From Acidimicrobiales bacterium (GTDB lineage: Bacteria; Actinomycetota; Acidimicrobiia; Acidimicrobiales; JAUJNH01), in NCBI GenBank assembly GCA_030448245.1, contig JAUJNH010000002.1, positions 47,057 to 111,056 on the forward strand: a stretch of DNA of 64,000 bases, written 5' to 3'. This document shows, piece by piece, positions 48,832-57,193 of this stretch. Every line of letters begins with the position of its first letter. Positions within the stretch are counted from its first letter, which is position 1. The notes beneath the pieces were generated by a model. The model searched no databases. It was not told the origin of the DNA and was given only the letters and a program-made list of their open reading frames with translations. The translations under genes were made by a program, and so were the position numbers.

Positions 48832-50250
48832 TCAGCGGCCGGCGTGGGCGGTGAGGATGTGGGCGACGGCGCCCGTCAGCGCCGTGGCGTAGGGGACGTG
48901 GAGGTACTCGTTCGGGCCGTGGGCGTTGGTGCCCGGGCCGAGGACGCCGGTGACGACGAACTGGGCGTCGGGGAAGCGCTCGCCGAGCATGGCCATGAAC
49001 GGGATCGAGCCGCCCTCGCCGATGGTGGCCGACGACCGACCCCATGCCGCCTGCGACGCCTTGTCGAGAGCCTGCGCCAGCCAGGGCGCGAAGGAGGGGG
49101 CGGCCCACCCGGCGGCGGCGTGGTCGCGCTCGACCGTCACCTCGGCGCCCTGGGGCGGGTCGGCCGTCAGCACCCGCTCGATGGCCGCGGTGGCGGCGTC
49201 CGGGTCGGCTGTCGGCGGCAGGCGGAAGGACAGGCCCAGGGTGGTCGACGGCCGCAGCACGTTGCCGGCCAGGCCGGTGGGCGGCAGCCCGTCGGCCCCG
49301 ATGTAGGCCAGCGCCGGCCGCCACGTGCGGGCGAGCAGCCCGGCTGCGGGGTCGTCGGCGTGCGAGGGCACCAGGCCCGGCACCAGCGGGAAGCTGGCGC
49401 CCGGGCCGCCCAGCTCGGTGGCGGTGGCCGTCAGCTGGGCCACCCGGTCGGGCGGGATGTCGACGTGCAGCTCGGGGAGCAGCAGCACGCCGGTGGCGGC
49501 GTCCTCGACCCGGTCGAGCAGCTGGCGGAGCAGGCGGAACGACGAGGGCACGACCCCGCCGGCGTAGCCCGAGTGCACCCCCTCGTCCAGCACCCGGACG
49601 GTGAGGGTGACGCCGGCCAGGCCCCGCAGCGAGGTGGTGGCCCACAGCCGGTCGAAGGTGGCGCACCCCGAGTCGAGGCACACCACCAGCGACGGCGAGC
49701 CCAGACGGCCGTCGAGCGCGTCGACGTGCGCCGGCAGGTCGGGGCTGCCCGACTCCTCGCTGGCCTCGATGACCAGCACGCAGCGGGCATGGCTCGCACC
49801 CTCGGCCCGCACTGCTTCGATGGCGGCCAGCGAGGCGAAGGCGGCGTACCCGTCGTCGGCGCCGCCGCGGCCGTAGAGCCGCTCGTCCCGGCGCACCGGG
49901 GTCCAGGGGCCCAGCCCCTCGAGCCACCCAGCCATGGGCGGCTGCTTGTCGAGGTGGCCGTACAGGAGCACGGTGTCGCCGGGGTCGGCACCTGCCGCTG
50001 CCCCGGCGGCCGGCACGTCGACGACCACCACGGGCGTGCGCCCCTCCAGCTCGTGGACCTCGACGGTCAGGCCCTCGATGGGCCGGGCCGCGCACCACGA
50101 CCGGACCAGCTCGACGGCGTCGGCCATGTGGCCCTTGCCTGCCCAGTCGGGCTCGAAGGCCGGGCTGAGGTTGGGGATGGCGATGTAGTCGTGCAGCGCG
50201 GGGAGGATGTCGCCCTCCCACAAGCGCCCGGCGGTGGCGGCGAAGGACAT
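48832..50250 (-). CDS. M20 family metallopeptidase
   Basis: 472 aa di-zinc carboxypeptidase/dipeptidase. First zinc block DTVLLYGHLDKQPPMAGW, then LYGRGGADDGYAAFASLAAI with the bridging Asp, VLVIEASEESGSPDL with the catalytic Glu pair, and C-terminal GTNAHGPNEYLHV with the last His. An inserted dimerisation domain (residues about 200-360) includes VLDEGVHSGYAGG. It cleaves small peptides or N-acyl amino acids; the exact substrate is unknown. Start ATG 50250 lies 2 bases after the stop of the histidine phosphatase gene, so they form an operon. The upstream open frame belongs to that gene in another frame. Confidence 0.92.
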   Translation of the reverse strand: MSFAATAGRLWEGDILPALHDYIAIPNLSPAFEPDWAGKGHMADAVELVRSWCAARPIEGLTVEVHELEGRTPVVVVDVPAAGAAAGADPGDTVLLYGHLDKQPPMAGWLEGLGPWTPVRRDERLYGRGGADDGYAAFASLAAIEAVRAEGASHARCVLVIEASEESGSPDLPAHVDALDGRLGSPSLVVCLDSGCATFDRLWATTSLRGLAGVTLTVRVLDEGVHSGYAGGVVPSSFRLLRQLLDRVEDAATGVLLLPELHVDIPPDRVAQLTATATELGGPGASFPLVPGLVPSHADDPAAGLLARTWRPALAYIGADGLPPTGLAGNVLRPSTTLGLSFRLPPTADPDAATAAIERVLTADPPQGAEVTVERDHAAAGWAAPSFAPWLAQALDKASQAAWGRSSATIGEGGSIPFMAMLGERFPDAQFVVTGVLGPGTNAHGPNEYLHVPYATALTGAVAHILTAHAGR

Positions 50251-50252
50251 GG

Positions 50253-50840
50253 CTACGACGGCCGCCCCTGGAGCCCCCAGGTCTTGATGACCGGTTGCTC
50301 GCGCTCCCAGGAGAGCTCGGACAGCGTCCCGCTGGCCAGGTGGAACAGGCGGCCGGCTCGGGGGTCGAGGTCGATCCACCGGGCGGCCAGGATGCGCAGG
50401 CAGTGGCCATGACCCGACACGAGGACGTCGCCGCCGGCGGCCCGAGCCCGGGCGATGACCCGGTCGACCCGCTCGCCCACCTGGGCCGCCGTCTCGCCGC
50501 CCGGGATCTTGCCGGAGAACACCGTCCAGTCGCCCTGGTCCTCTCGCATCTCCGCCGTCGTCCGGCCCTCGACCTCTCCGTAGTTCCATTCGACCAGGTC
50601 AGGTTCCGGCTGAAGGTCGGTGAGCCCGGCCAGCTCGGCGGTGCGCATCGCCCGCGACATGGGGCTCGACAGCACCAGGGCGAACGACCGGTCGGCCAGC
50701 AGGGGGGCCAGCGCCCGAGCCTCGTCCTCGCCCTCCGGGAGCAGCGGCAGGTCGGTCACCCCGGTGTGCTGGCCCGACTCGCTCCACTCGGTGGCCCCGT
50801 GGCGGAGGAGGAACAGGGAAGGTCGGGTGTCGTCGCTCAC
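50253..50840 (-). CDS. histidine phosphatase family protein
   Basis: 195 aa phosphoglycerate-mutase-like phosphatase. LFLLRHGATEWSESGQHTG carries the RHG nucleophile motif; VLSSPMSRAMRTAEL, LVEWNYGEVEGRTTAEM and DVLVSGHGHCLRILAARWI (second His) complete it. A 2,3-bisphosphoglycerate-independent substrate cannot be assigned. GTG 50840 is chosen because TAGGGT (50848-50853, minus) lies seven bases upstream with no ribosome site; the alternative GTG 50849 would overlap the box. First gene of the pair with the M20 peptidase. Confidence 0.9.
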   Translation of the reverse strand: MSDDTRPSLFLLRHGATEWSESGQHTGVTDLPLLPEGEDEARALAPLLADRSFALVLSSPMSRAMRTAELAGLTDLQPEPDLVEWNYGEVEGRTTAEMREDQGDWTVFSGKIPGGETAAQVGERVDRVIARARAAGGDVLVSGHGHCLRILAARWIDLDPRAGRLFHLASGTLSELSWEREQPVIKTWGLQGRPS

Positions 50841-50982
50841 GGCAGCCACCCTATTGAGCCCTCCGGCGGGCCCGTCGACGGTCGAGGCGGGCGCGCCAAC
50901 GAGGCGGCGGCGGTCAGGCGGGTGGTGGCGGGCGCCGCTTCTCGATCGCCGCTCCCCGGTCGGTCATCGAGGCGTCCTCGGC

Positions 50983-53472
50983 TCAGCCCGCGGGAGCGTG
51001 GGGGTCTTCGGGCCAGGCGTGCTTCGGGTAGCGGCCGGCCATGGCCTTGCGCACGTCGCGCCAGCTGCCGGCCCAGAACCCGGGGAGGTCGCTGGTGACC
51101 TGCACGGGCCGGTCGGCCGGCGACAGGAGGTGGAGGGCGATGGGGACGCCACCGACGGTCGGGTGCTCGGTGACCCCGAACAGCTGCTGCACCCGGGCGG
51201 CCACCGACGGCGGGTCGGTGCCGTAGTCGATCGCCGTGGTCCGCCCCGACGGCAGGACCAGGACGGTGGGGGCCAGCCGGTCGAGGCCGCGGGCCTGCTC
51301 CCAGGACAGCCGGCCCCGCAGCGCCCTGGTCACGTCGACGGCGTCGAGGTCGGCCCGGCCGGTGGCGCCGGCCAGGAGAGGGCTGAGCCACCCGTCGAGG
51401 TCGCCGAGGAGGGCCCGGTCGGACAGGTCGGGCCAGTCCCCGTCCTGGTGGCGGCGGAGGAAGCCGACGCGGGCCTGCAGCGAGCGGGCGGCGTCGCTCC
51501 AGCGAAGGGCGGCGAGCCGGCTGGCCTTGACCCGCTGCACCAGAGCCGCCGTGGTGGCGGGCCCCGGGGCCGGCCGGGCGTCGTAGGTGCCCAGGTCGAG
51601 GGCGCCGAGGCGCCGGGTGACCCGGGCCACCAGGTCATCCCTGGCCTTGTCCCAGGTGAGGCTGGTGGCCTCCTCGACCTCGCCCAGCGGGAGGTCGTCG
51701 GGCGCCAGCGCCGCCGCCACCCTGATGCGGCCGTCAGCCTTCGCCCCCGCGTCGACCGAGGCCGCCACGAGGAACGTCTCGGTCGACAGGGGGTCGTGCG
51801 AGGGGACCCACGCGCCCTGGCCGCCCCGGAGGCGGAAGCGGCCGCCGCCGCGGGCCTGCGCCACCCGCTCCGGGTAGGCGAGGGCCAGGACCGCGCCGCA
51901 CAGGTGCGGGTCGACGCGAGCCTCCTCGACCCGGGCTCGGCGGGCCAGGTCTCGAGCCCGGTCCCGGGCCCCGCGCAGGGCACGCCCGTCGGCCAGCGGG
52001 TGGCGGGCGCTCGACTCGCCGAGGAGGGTGACCCGCTCGGCCACGTCGACCGGGATCTCGTTGGGGTGGCCCCGCAGCACGTCTCGCTCCTCGAGCAGGG
52101 CGGCCAGCACGCAGGCGTCGTAGCCCCGTCCCCGCTCGGCCGCGGCCACGACCATCCGGGCCAGGCGGGGGTGGAGGGGCAGGTCGGCCATGCGCCGGCC
52201 GAGGTCGGTGGGTCGCCCCTCGGCGTCCAGGGCCCCGAGGAGGACCAGCAGCTGGCGGCCCTCCTCGACCGGGCGGCCCGGCGGCGGGTCGAGCCAGCGC
52301 AGCGAGGCGCCGGTGGTGTCACCCCACGAGGCCAGCTCGAGCACCAGCGGCGCCAGGTCGACCTGGGACATCTCGGGAGCGGCGAACGGCCGGCGGGCCG
52401 CGTGGTCGACCTTCGACCACAGCCGGTAGGCCACGCCCGGCCCGGTGCGGCCGGCCCGTCCGGCCCGCTGCTCGGCCGACGCCTTGGAGATGGCCACCGT
52501 CTGCAGGGCCGTCATGCCGGTGCGGGGGTCGTAGCGGGGCACGCGAGCCTGCCCGCCGTCGACGACGACCTGCACGCCCTCGACCGTCAGGCTGGTCTCG
52601 GCGATGTCGGTGGCCAGCACCACCTTGCGCCGGCCGGCCGCCGACGGTTGCAGGGCGGCGTCCTGGTCGGCGTTGGACAAGGCCCCGTAGAGCGGGCGGA
52701 CGTCGACGTCCGGGCCGAGGCCGCCGAGGAGCCCCTCGACCCGGCGGATCTCGCCGGCGCCCGGCAGGAAGACCAGCACGTCGCCGGCCGGAACCTCGCG
52801 CAGCGCCTGCTGGACGGCCGCGGCCACCGCCGGCTCCAGGCGCTCGCCCACCTTGGCCGCCCGGGCGCTGGCCGGCCTGGGCAGCCATCGCACCTCGACC
52901 GGGTGGGCGCGCCCCTCGCTGGCGATGACCGGCGCCGGTGCTGCCTCGCCGCCCAGCAGCCGGGCCACCCGCTGCCCGTCGAGCGTGGCGGACATCACGA
53001 GCAGCCGGAGGTCGGACCGGAGGGTGTCGCGCACGTCGAGGGCGAGGGCCAGGCCCAGGTCGCCCTGCAGGTTGCGCTCGTGGTGCTCGTCGAACACCAC
53101 CAGGCCGGTGCCGGGCAGGTCCGGGTCGTGCTGGAGCCGGCGGGTCAACACCCCCTCGGTGACCACCTCGACACGTGTCGCCCCCGACACCCGCCGCTCG
53201 TCCCGGGTGGTGAAGCCGACGGTGCCGCCGACCTCCTCGCCCAGCAGCGACGCCATGCGTCGGGCCGCGGCCCGGGTGGCCAGGCGGCGGGGCTCCAGGA
53301 CGACGACCCGGCGGCCGTCGAGCCACGGCTCGTGCAGCAGGCGCAGGGGCACGACCGTCGTCTTGCCGGCCCCTGGCGGCGCCTGGAGCACCGCCAGCCC
53401 CGGCTGGCCCAGGGCCTCCCGCAGGGCAGGGAGCGTGGCCTCGACGGGGAGGCCGGTGTCGGGCGGGACCAC
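50983..53472 (-). CDS. hrpB: DEAH-box ATP-dependent RNA helicase HrpB
   Basis: 829 aa, family length. Walker A QAPPGAGKTTVVPLRLL (29-46), motif II VVFDEHHERNLQGDLGL (DEHH), motif III VMSATLDGQRVARLL, and the C-terminal helicase half with GRRKVVLATDIAETSLTVEG and SKASAEQRAGRAGRTGPGVAYRLW (motif VI). The HA2 and HrpB C-terminal regions follow. HrpB is a bacterial DEAH helicase of uncertain cellular role, widely conserved. Start GTG 53472 is the first credible start before the Walker A. Divergent from the aldo/keto reductase. A long open frame runs on the other strand, an effect of GC-rich codon use. Confidence 0.93.
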   Translation of the reverse strand: MVPPDTGLPVEATLPALREALGQPGLAVLQAPPGAGKTTVVPLRLLHEPWLDGRRVVVLEPRRLATRAAARRMASLLGEEVGGTVGFTTRDERRVSGATRVEVVTEGVLTRRLQHDPDLPGTGLVVFDEHHERNLQGDLGLALALDVRDTLRSDLRLLVMSATLDGQRVARLLGGEAAPAPVIASEGRAHPVEVRWLPRPASARAAKVGERLEPAVAAAVQQALREVPAGDVLVFLPGAGEIRRVEGLLGGLGPDVDVRPLYGALSNADQDAALQPSAAGRRKVVLATDIAETSLTVEGVQVVVDGGQARVPRYDPRTGMTALQTVAISKASAEQRAGRAGRTGPGVAYRLWSKVDHAARRPFAAPEMSQVDLAPLVLELASWGDTTGASLRWLDPPPGRPVEEGRQLLVLLGALDAEGRPTDLGRRMADLPLHPRLARMVVAAAERGRGYDACVLAALLEERDVLRGHPNEIPVDVAERVTLLGESSARHPLADGRALRGARDRARDLARRARVEEARVDPHLCGAVLALAYPERVAQARGGGRFRLRGGQGAWVPSHDPLSTETFLVAASVDAGAKADGRIRVAAALAPDDLPLGEVEEATSLTWDKARDDLVARVTRRLGALDLGTYDARPAPGPATTAALVQRVKASRLAALRWSDAARSLQARVGFLRRHQDGDWPDLSDRALLGDLDGWLSPLLAGATGRADLDAVDVTRALRGRLSWEQARGLDRLAPTVLVLPSGRTTAIDYGTDPPSVAARVQQLFGVTEHPTVGGVPIALHLLSPADRPVQVTSDLPGFWAGSWRDVRKAMAGRYPKHAWPEDPHAPAG

Positions 53473-53531
53473 CGCCCCAGCCTGCCAGGCAGCGTGATCG
53501 CTAACGGCCGGGCGGTCGTAGGGTCCCGGCG

Positions 53532-54506
53532 ATGGACGAGAAGATGGAGCACCGTCGGCTGGGCCGGTCGGGCCTGAAGGTGAGCGTGCTGTCGTTCGGC
53601 TCGTGGGTGACCTTCGGGCCCCAGCTCGAGGGCGGTGGGGCGGCCGAGTGCATGCAGGCCGCCTACGACGGCGGCATCACGTTCTTCGACAACGCCGAGG
53701 CGTACGCCGGCGGCGAGTCGGAGCGCATCATGGGCCAGGCCATCCGCGAGCTGGGCTGGCCCCGCCACTCCTACACCGTGTCCACCAAGCTGTTCTGGGG
53801 CATCGACCCCGGCCCGAACACCCGCAACACGCTGAACCGCAAGTACCTGCTGCACGCCATCGAGAGGTCGCTGGAACGTTTCGGGCTGGAGTTCGTCGAC
53901 CTCCTCTACTGCCACCGCCCCGACCCGGAGACGCCGATCGAGGAGACGGTCTGGGCGATGAGCGACATCGTCGACCGCGGCGCCGCCCTCTACTGGGGCA
54001 CCTCGGAGTGGAGCGCCGACGAGATCCGGGCCGCCTGCGCGGTGGCCGATCGCCACCACCTCCGCAAGCCCGTGGTGGAACAGCCCCAGTACCACCTGCT
54101 CGAGCGCACGCGGGTCGAGCACGAGTACCTCCGCCTCTACGAGGACGAGGGCATCGGGCTGACCACCTGGAGCCCGCTGGCCAGCGGCCTGCTCACCGGC
54201 AAGTACCTGGACGGCGTGCCCGAGGGCAGCCGGGGGGCGCTGCCCGGCTACGAGTGGCTGCAGCGGATGCTGGTCGACGAGGGCGCCAACGCCAAGGTGC
54301 GCCGGCTGAAAATCGTGAGCGACGAGCTGGGCTGCACCCTGGCCCAGCTCGCCATCGCCTGGTGCGCCGCCAACCCCCGGGTGTCCAGCGTCATCACCGG
54401 CGCCAGCCGGGTCTCGCAGGTGCACGAGAACCTCAAGGCCGCCGAGGTCATCCCGCTGCTCAGCCCCGACGTCCTGATCCGCATCGACGAGGCCATCGTC
54501 GGTTGA
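53532..54506 (+). CDS. aldo/keto reductase (potassium-channel beta-subunit type)
   Basis: 324 aa TIM-barrel NADPH oxidoreductase. [20 protein letters not shown] at the start, [19 protein letters not shown] with the catalytic Tyr/Asp, STKLFWG with Lys, [19 protein letters not shown] with His, [13 protein letters not shown], and NADP-contact end [19 protein letters not shown]. Features match the KvAB/YghZ branch that reduces methylglyoxal and other aldehydes. Leaderless-type start: TAGGGT at 53519-53524 seven bases before ATG 53532. A stand-alone gene. Confidence 0.92.
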   Translation: MDEKMEHRRLGRSGLKVSVLSFGSWVTFGPQLEGGGAAECMQAAYDGGITFFDNAEAYAGGESERIMGQAIRELGWPRHSYTVSTKLFWGIDPGPNTRNTLNRKYLLHAIERSLERFGLEFVDLLYCHRPDPETPIEETVWAMSDIVDRGAALYWGTSEWSADEIRAACAVADRHHLRKPVVEQPQYHLLERTRVEHEYLRLYEDEGIGLTTWSPLASGLLTGKYLDGVPEGSRGALPGYEWLQRMLVDEGANAKVRRLKIVSDELGCTLAQLAIAWCAANPRVSSVITGASRVSQVHENLKAAEVIPLLSPDVLIRIDEAIVG

Positions 54507-54564
54507 ACAACGGGCGCAACGGTGCCGGGATGTCCCCGGCACACCAGCCCGCCGGGTCGGCGTG

Positions 54565-54804
54565 TCAGCTCAGGCGCTGCGTGGCGTACGCAGCCATCGC
54601 GTCACGCTGGTACTCGGCCAGGCCGGCGGCGATCTGCTCGTAGCTCGACCGGAAGCCGTTCGACCCCGAGAAGGCGGGCGCGAGCAGGCCGATGGCGTCG
54701 TAGTGCCGGAGGGCGCGCGAGGTGACCCCCGACATCTGCGCCACCTCGGCGATCGACCACGCCGGGACGCCGAGGCGGTCTGATTCCCTCGCCCGTTGCC
54801 GCAT
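54565..54804 (-). pseudogene. MerR/TipA-type regulator with large internal deletion
   Basis: 79 residues. The first part (WSIAEVAQMSGVTSRALRHY, then DAIGLLAPAFSGSNGFR) is a MerR HTH. It is followed directly by YEQIAAGLAEYQRDAMAAYA, which looks like the last helix of a TipAS ligand-binding domain. A normal TipA-like regulator has about 250 residues, so the wing, dimerisation helix and most of TipAS appear deleted in frame. ATG 54804 is the probable start. It may be non-functional or a minimal DNA-binding peptide. Divergent from the thiolase gene, which has a palindrome in its promoter. Confidence 0.55.
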
Positions 54805-54868
54805 GCAGCAGACGGTCCGAGCTGCCGCGCCGGCAGGGTCGAGTGCCGTTTCGCAGACTGGCCGCAGC

Positions 54869-54884
54869 GTTACCGCTCGGTAAC
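54869..54884. promoter_or_regulatory. inverted repeat in the thiolase promoter
   Basis: GTTACC-GCTC-GGTAAC is a perfect 6-4-6 inverted repeat, 9 bases upstream of the -10-like TACGAT (54893-54898) of the thiolase gene and between it and the divergent MerR/TipA remnant. Form and position suggest a repressor operator (TetR-type symmetry). The cognate regulator is not evident in the window. Confidence 0.55.
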
Positions 54885-54904
54885 CCGGGCGGTACGATGG
54901 AGCC

Positions 54905-56086
54905 ATGCCTGGTTCTGTCATCGTCGCAGGGGCCCGGACGCCGATCGGGAAGCTGAGCGGGGCGCTGGGCGGGTTCTCCGGGGCCGAGCTCGGCGGGGTC
55001 GCCATCGCGGCCGCGCTGGAACGGGCGGGCGTGGCGCCCGCCGACGTCGAGCACGTCTTGCTGGGTCAGGTCCTGCTGGCCGGCGCCGGTCAGATCCCGG
55101 CCCGCCAGGCGGCGGTCAAGGCCGGCATCCCGATGACGGTCCCGGCTTGCACCGTCGACAAGGTCTGCCTGTCGGGCCTGAACGCCCTGTACCAGGCCGA
55201 CCAGATGATCCAGGCCGGCGACGCATCCATCGTCGTGGCCGGCGGCCAGGAGTCGATGACGAACGCCCCCCACCTCCTGGGCGGTGCCCGCGCCGGGCTG
55301 CGGCTCGGTGACGCCGCGCTGGTCGACTCGATGCTGCACGACGGCCTCACCGATGCCTTCGACCACGTCTCGATGGGGCTGTCCACCGACCGGCACGCCG
55401 GTGCCGCCGGGATCAGCCGGGCCGCCCAGGACGAGTTCGCCGCGAAGAGCCACGAGCGGGCTGCCGCCGCCATGAAGAGCGGCCGCTTCGACACCGAGAT
55501 CACCCCGGTGGCCGTCCCCCAGCGCAAGGGCGACCCGCTGCTCGTCAGTGAGGACGAGGGGGTCCGGCCGGGCACGACCGCCGCCTCGCTCGGCGGCCTG
55601 CGCCCCGCGTTCGACCGGGAGGGCACGGTCACGGCCGGCAACGCCAGCCAGATCAGCGACGGGGCCGCCGCCCTCGTCGTCATGTCCCGGGCCGAGGCTG
55701 AGCGCCGCGGGATCACCCCGCTGGCCGAGGTCGTCGCGTACGGCATGGTCGCCGGCCCCGACAACAGCCTGCTCACCCAGCCCAGCCGGGCCATCCGGGC
55801 CGCCCTGGCCAAGGTCGGGCTGGGCGTGCAGGACCTCGGCGTGTTCGAGCTGAACGAGGCCTTCGCCGCCGTCGCCTTGGCCTCGATGGACGACCTGGGC
55901 ATCACCGACGAGGTCACCAACGTGAACGGTGGTGCGGTCGCCCTCGGCCACCCCATCGGCGCCTCGGGCGCCCGCGTCGCCCTCACCCTGGCGCTCGAGC
56001 TCCAGCTTCGGGGAGGCGGGGTCGGGACCGCCGCCCTGTGCGGCGGCGGCGGCCAGGGTGACGCCGTCATCCTGCGGGCCGGCTAG
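54905..56086 (+). CDS. acetyl-CoA C-acetyltransferase (thiolase)
   Basis: 393 aa, the usual thiolase length. Nucleophile region ACTVDKVCLSGLNALYQADQ (Cys near 87), GGQESMTNAPHLL, NGGAVALGHPIGASGARVAL with the catalytic His, and ALCGGGGQGDAVIL with the second Cys. It condenses two acetyl-CoA to acetoacetyl-CoA or cleaves beta-ketoacyl-CoA. Start ATG 54905 follows TACGAT (54893-54898) by six bases, with GGAG in between. Promoter contains an inverted repeat. Downstream lie a WYL remnant on the other strand and the second CooC-like ATPase. Confidence 0.93.
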   Translation: MPGSVIVAGARTPIGKLSGALGGFSGAELGGVAIAAALERAGVAPADVEHVLLGQVLLAGAGQIPARQAAVKAGIPMTVPACTVDKVCLSGLNALYQADQMIQAGDASIVVAGGQESMTNAPHLLGGARAGLRLGDAALVDSMLHDGLTDAFDHVSMGLSTDRHAGAAGISRAAQDEFAAKSHERAAAAMKSGRFDTEITPVAVPQRKGDPLLVSEDEGVRPGTTAASLGGLRPAFDREGTVTAGNASQISDGAAALVVMSRAEAERRGITPLAEVVAYGMVAGPDNSLLTQPSRAIRAALAKVGLGVQDLGVFELNEAFAAVALASMDDLGITDEVTNVNGGAVALGHPIGASGARVALTLALELQLRGGGVGTAALCGGGGQGDAVILRAG

Positions 56087-56194
56087 CACCTCGAATGGGC
56101 CCATCGGGCTGCCCGATCCCGGACGCCGTAAGCAGTTCCTCGACTGACCGCCCCGGCGCCGGCAGTCGGGTCACCGTTCCCGTGGGGCTCCGGG

Positions 56195-56349
56195 TCGCCG
56201 TACAGCTCGACCAGCGAACGCCCCGCAGCGGCGAGCGCCTGCCGCACCTCGGGAGGGTCGAGGACCTCCACGCCGGAGCCGAAGCCCGCGATCTCGGCGG
56301 CCAGCGAGCGGGCGCTGTGGCCGTGGAGCTCGACGGTGACCGGCCGTCG
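56195..56349 (-). pseudogene. WYL-domain regulator C-terminal remnant
   Basis: The minus-strand frame reads RRPVTVELHGHSARSLAAEI, GFGSGVEVLDPPEVRQALAAA and RSLVELYGDPE, which resembles the C-terminal extension (WCX) of WYL-domain transcriptional regulators. Nothing upstream in the frame (the antisense of the second CooC-like gene) looks like the HTH or WYL core, and there is no start codon at the right place. Probably the leftover of a gene disrupted when the neighbouring segment was inserted or deleted. Confidence 0.45.
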
Positions 56350-56388
56350 GTGGTGCCGGGAACGGAGTGCCGCCGGCAGACTGTTGCC

Positions 56389-57171
56389 ATGCGACTGGGG
56401 ATCTCGGGCAAGGGCGGCGTCGGCAAGACCACGATCTCGGCCGTGCTGGCCCGGGAGCTGGCCCGCCGGGGCCGGACGGTCGTCGCCATCGACTGCGACT
56501 CGGACCCGAACCTCGGGGCCAACATCGGCATCGGTGAGGACGGCGCCGCCCGGCTGCGGCCCTTCCTCGACCAGTCCCGGCCGGGACGTTCGCTGCCCGA
56601 CGAGCGCTCGGCCAAGGCCCTCCTCGCCGAGTACGGCTACCCGGCTCCCGACGGGGTGATCGTCCTGCTGGGGGCCCGGGTCGAACAGGCCGGTGCCGGC
56701 TGAACGGGCGGCTCGCACGTCACGGTTCGTGACTTCATCGAGCGGGTCGAGGACGAGATGCCGGACACGATCGTGGTGGCCGACATGGAAGCCGGGCTCG
56801 AGCACCTGAGCTGGGCCGGCGGCACGCTCCGCCACGTCGACCTTCTCCTCGTCGTGCTGCAGCCGACGGCGAAGGTCCTGCTGACCGCCGAGCGGACCCA
56901 CCAACTCGCCGTCGAGCTGGGCATCCCGGACGTCTGCTACGTCGCCAGCCGGGCCGGCGAGGCCGACCGGGCCCGCTTCGAGACCTTCGCCGCCGAGCGG
57001 GGAGGCGCCCTGCTGGGCCTGATCCCCGACGACGAGGCCGTCCGCCGGGCCGACCGGGAGGCGGCCTGCGTGATCGACTCGGCGCCCGGCGCGGCCAGCG
57101 TGCGGGCCATCGCCGAGCTGGCCGACGCCGTGGAGGCCAGGATCGCCGCCCGCCCGGCCGCGACCGGCTAG
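56389..57171 (+). CDS. second CooC-like P-loop ATPase, candidate selenoprotein (in-frame UGA at codon 105)
   Basis: MinD/CooC-type ATPase similar to that at 27318-28058. MRLGISGKGGVGKTTIS (Walker A 7-15), VAIDCDSDPNLGANIGIGED, then VIVLLGARVEQAGAG, TGA at 56701-56703 (codon 105), TGGSHVTVRDFIERVEDEMP, IVVADMEAGLEHLSWAGG, LVVLQPTAKVLLTAERTH and a C-terminal helix region ending AARPAATG. The frame is unbroken apart from this TGA and the total of 260 aa is family length. The TGA stands at the conserved GxGC position of the CxC motif; the second motif Cys is Gly here. A hairpin follows at SECIS distance. CAGACT six bases before ATG 56389 suggests a leaderless start. Without recoding only a 104-residue fragment is made. 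Confidence 0.78.
56719..56733 (+). other. SECIS-like hairpin after the UGA of the second CooC-like gene
   Basis: GTCAC-GGTTC-GTGAC (5 bp, loop GGUUC; or 6 bp with loop GUU) starts 15 bases after TGA 56701-56703, placing the loop 20-21 bases from the UGA. The G-rich loop start resembles the GGUC loop of known SECIS elements. The hairpin sequence differs from that of the first CooC-like gene although the position is the same. Confidence 0.6.
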
Positions 57172-57193
57172 GCCGCGCCGGCAGCCGCCGGCA

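Noticed and set aside
47743..50412. 889-codon open frame on the plus strand
   Set aside because: Antisense to nhaA and the M20 peptidase, both complete with catalytic motifs.
50620..53577. 985-codon open frame on the plus strand
   Set aside because: Antisense to hrpB, which has all DEAH helicase motifs. Long antisense frames are expected from high GC; the translation is low-complexity without domains.
27318..57171. Reassigned genetic code (UGA read as Trp or Gly) to explain the three in-frame TGAs
   Set aside because: Many genes end at TGA with tight downstream starts (for example ATGA overlaps at 5270, 13250 and 17841), and the in-frame TGAs align with Cys, not Trp or Gly.
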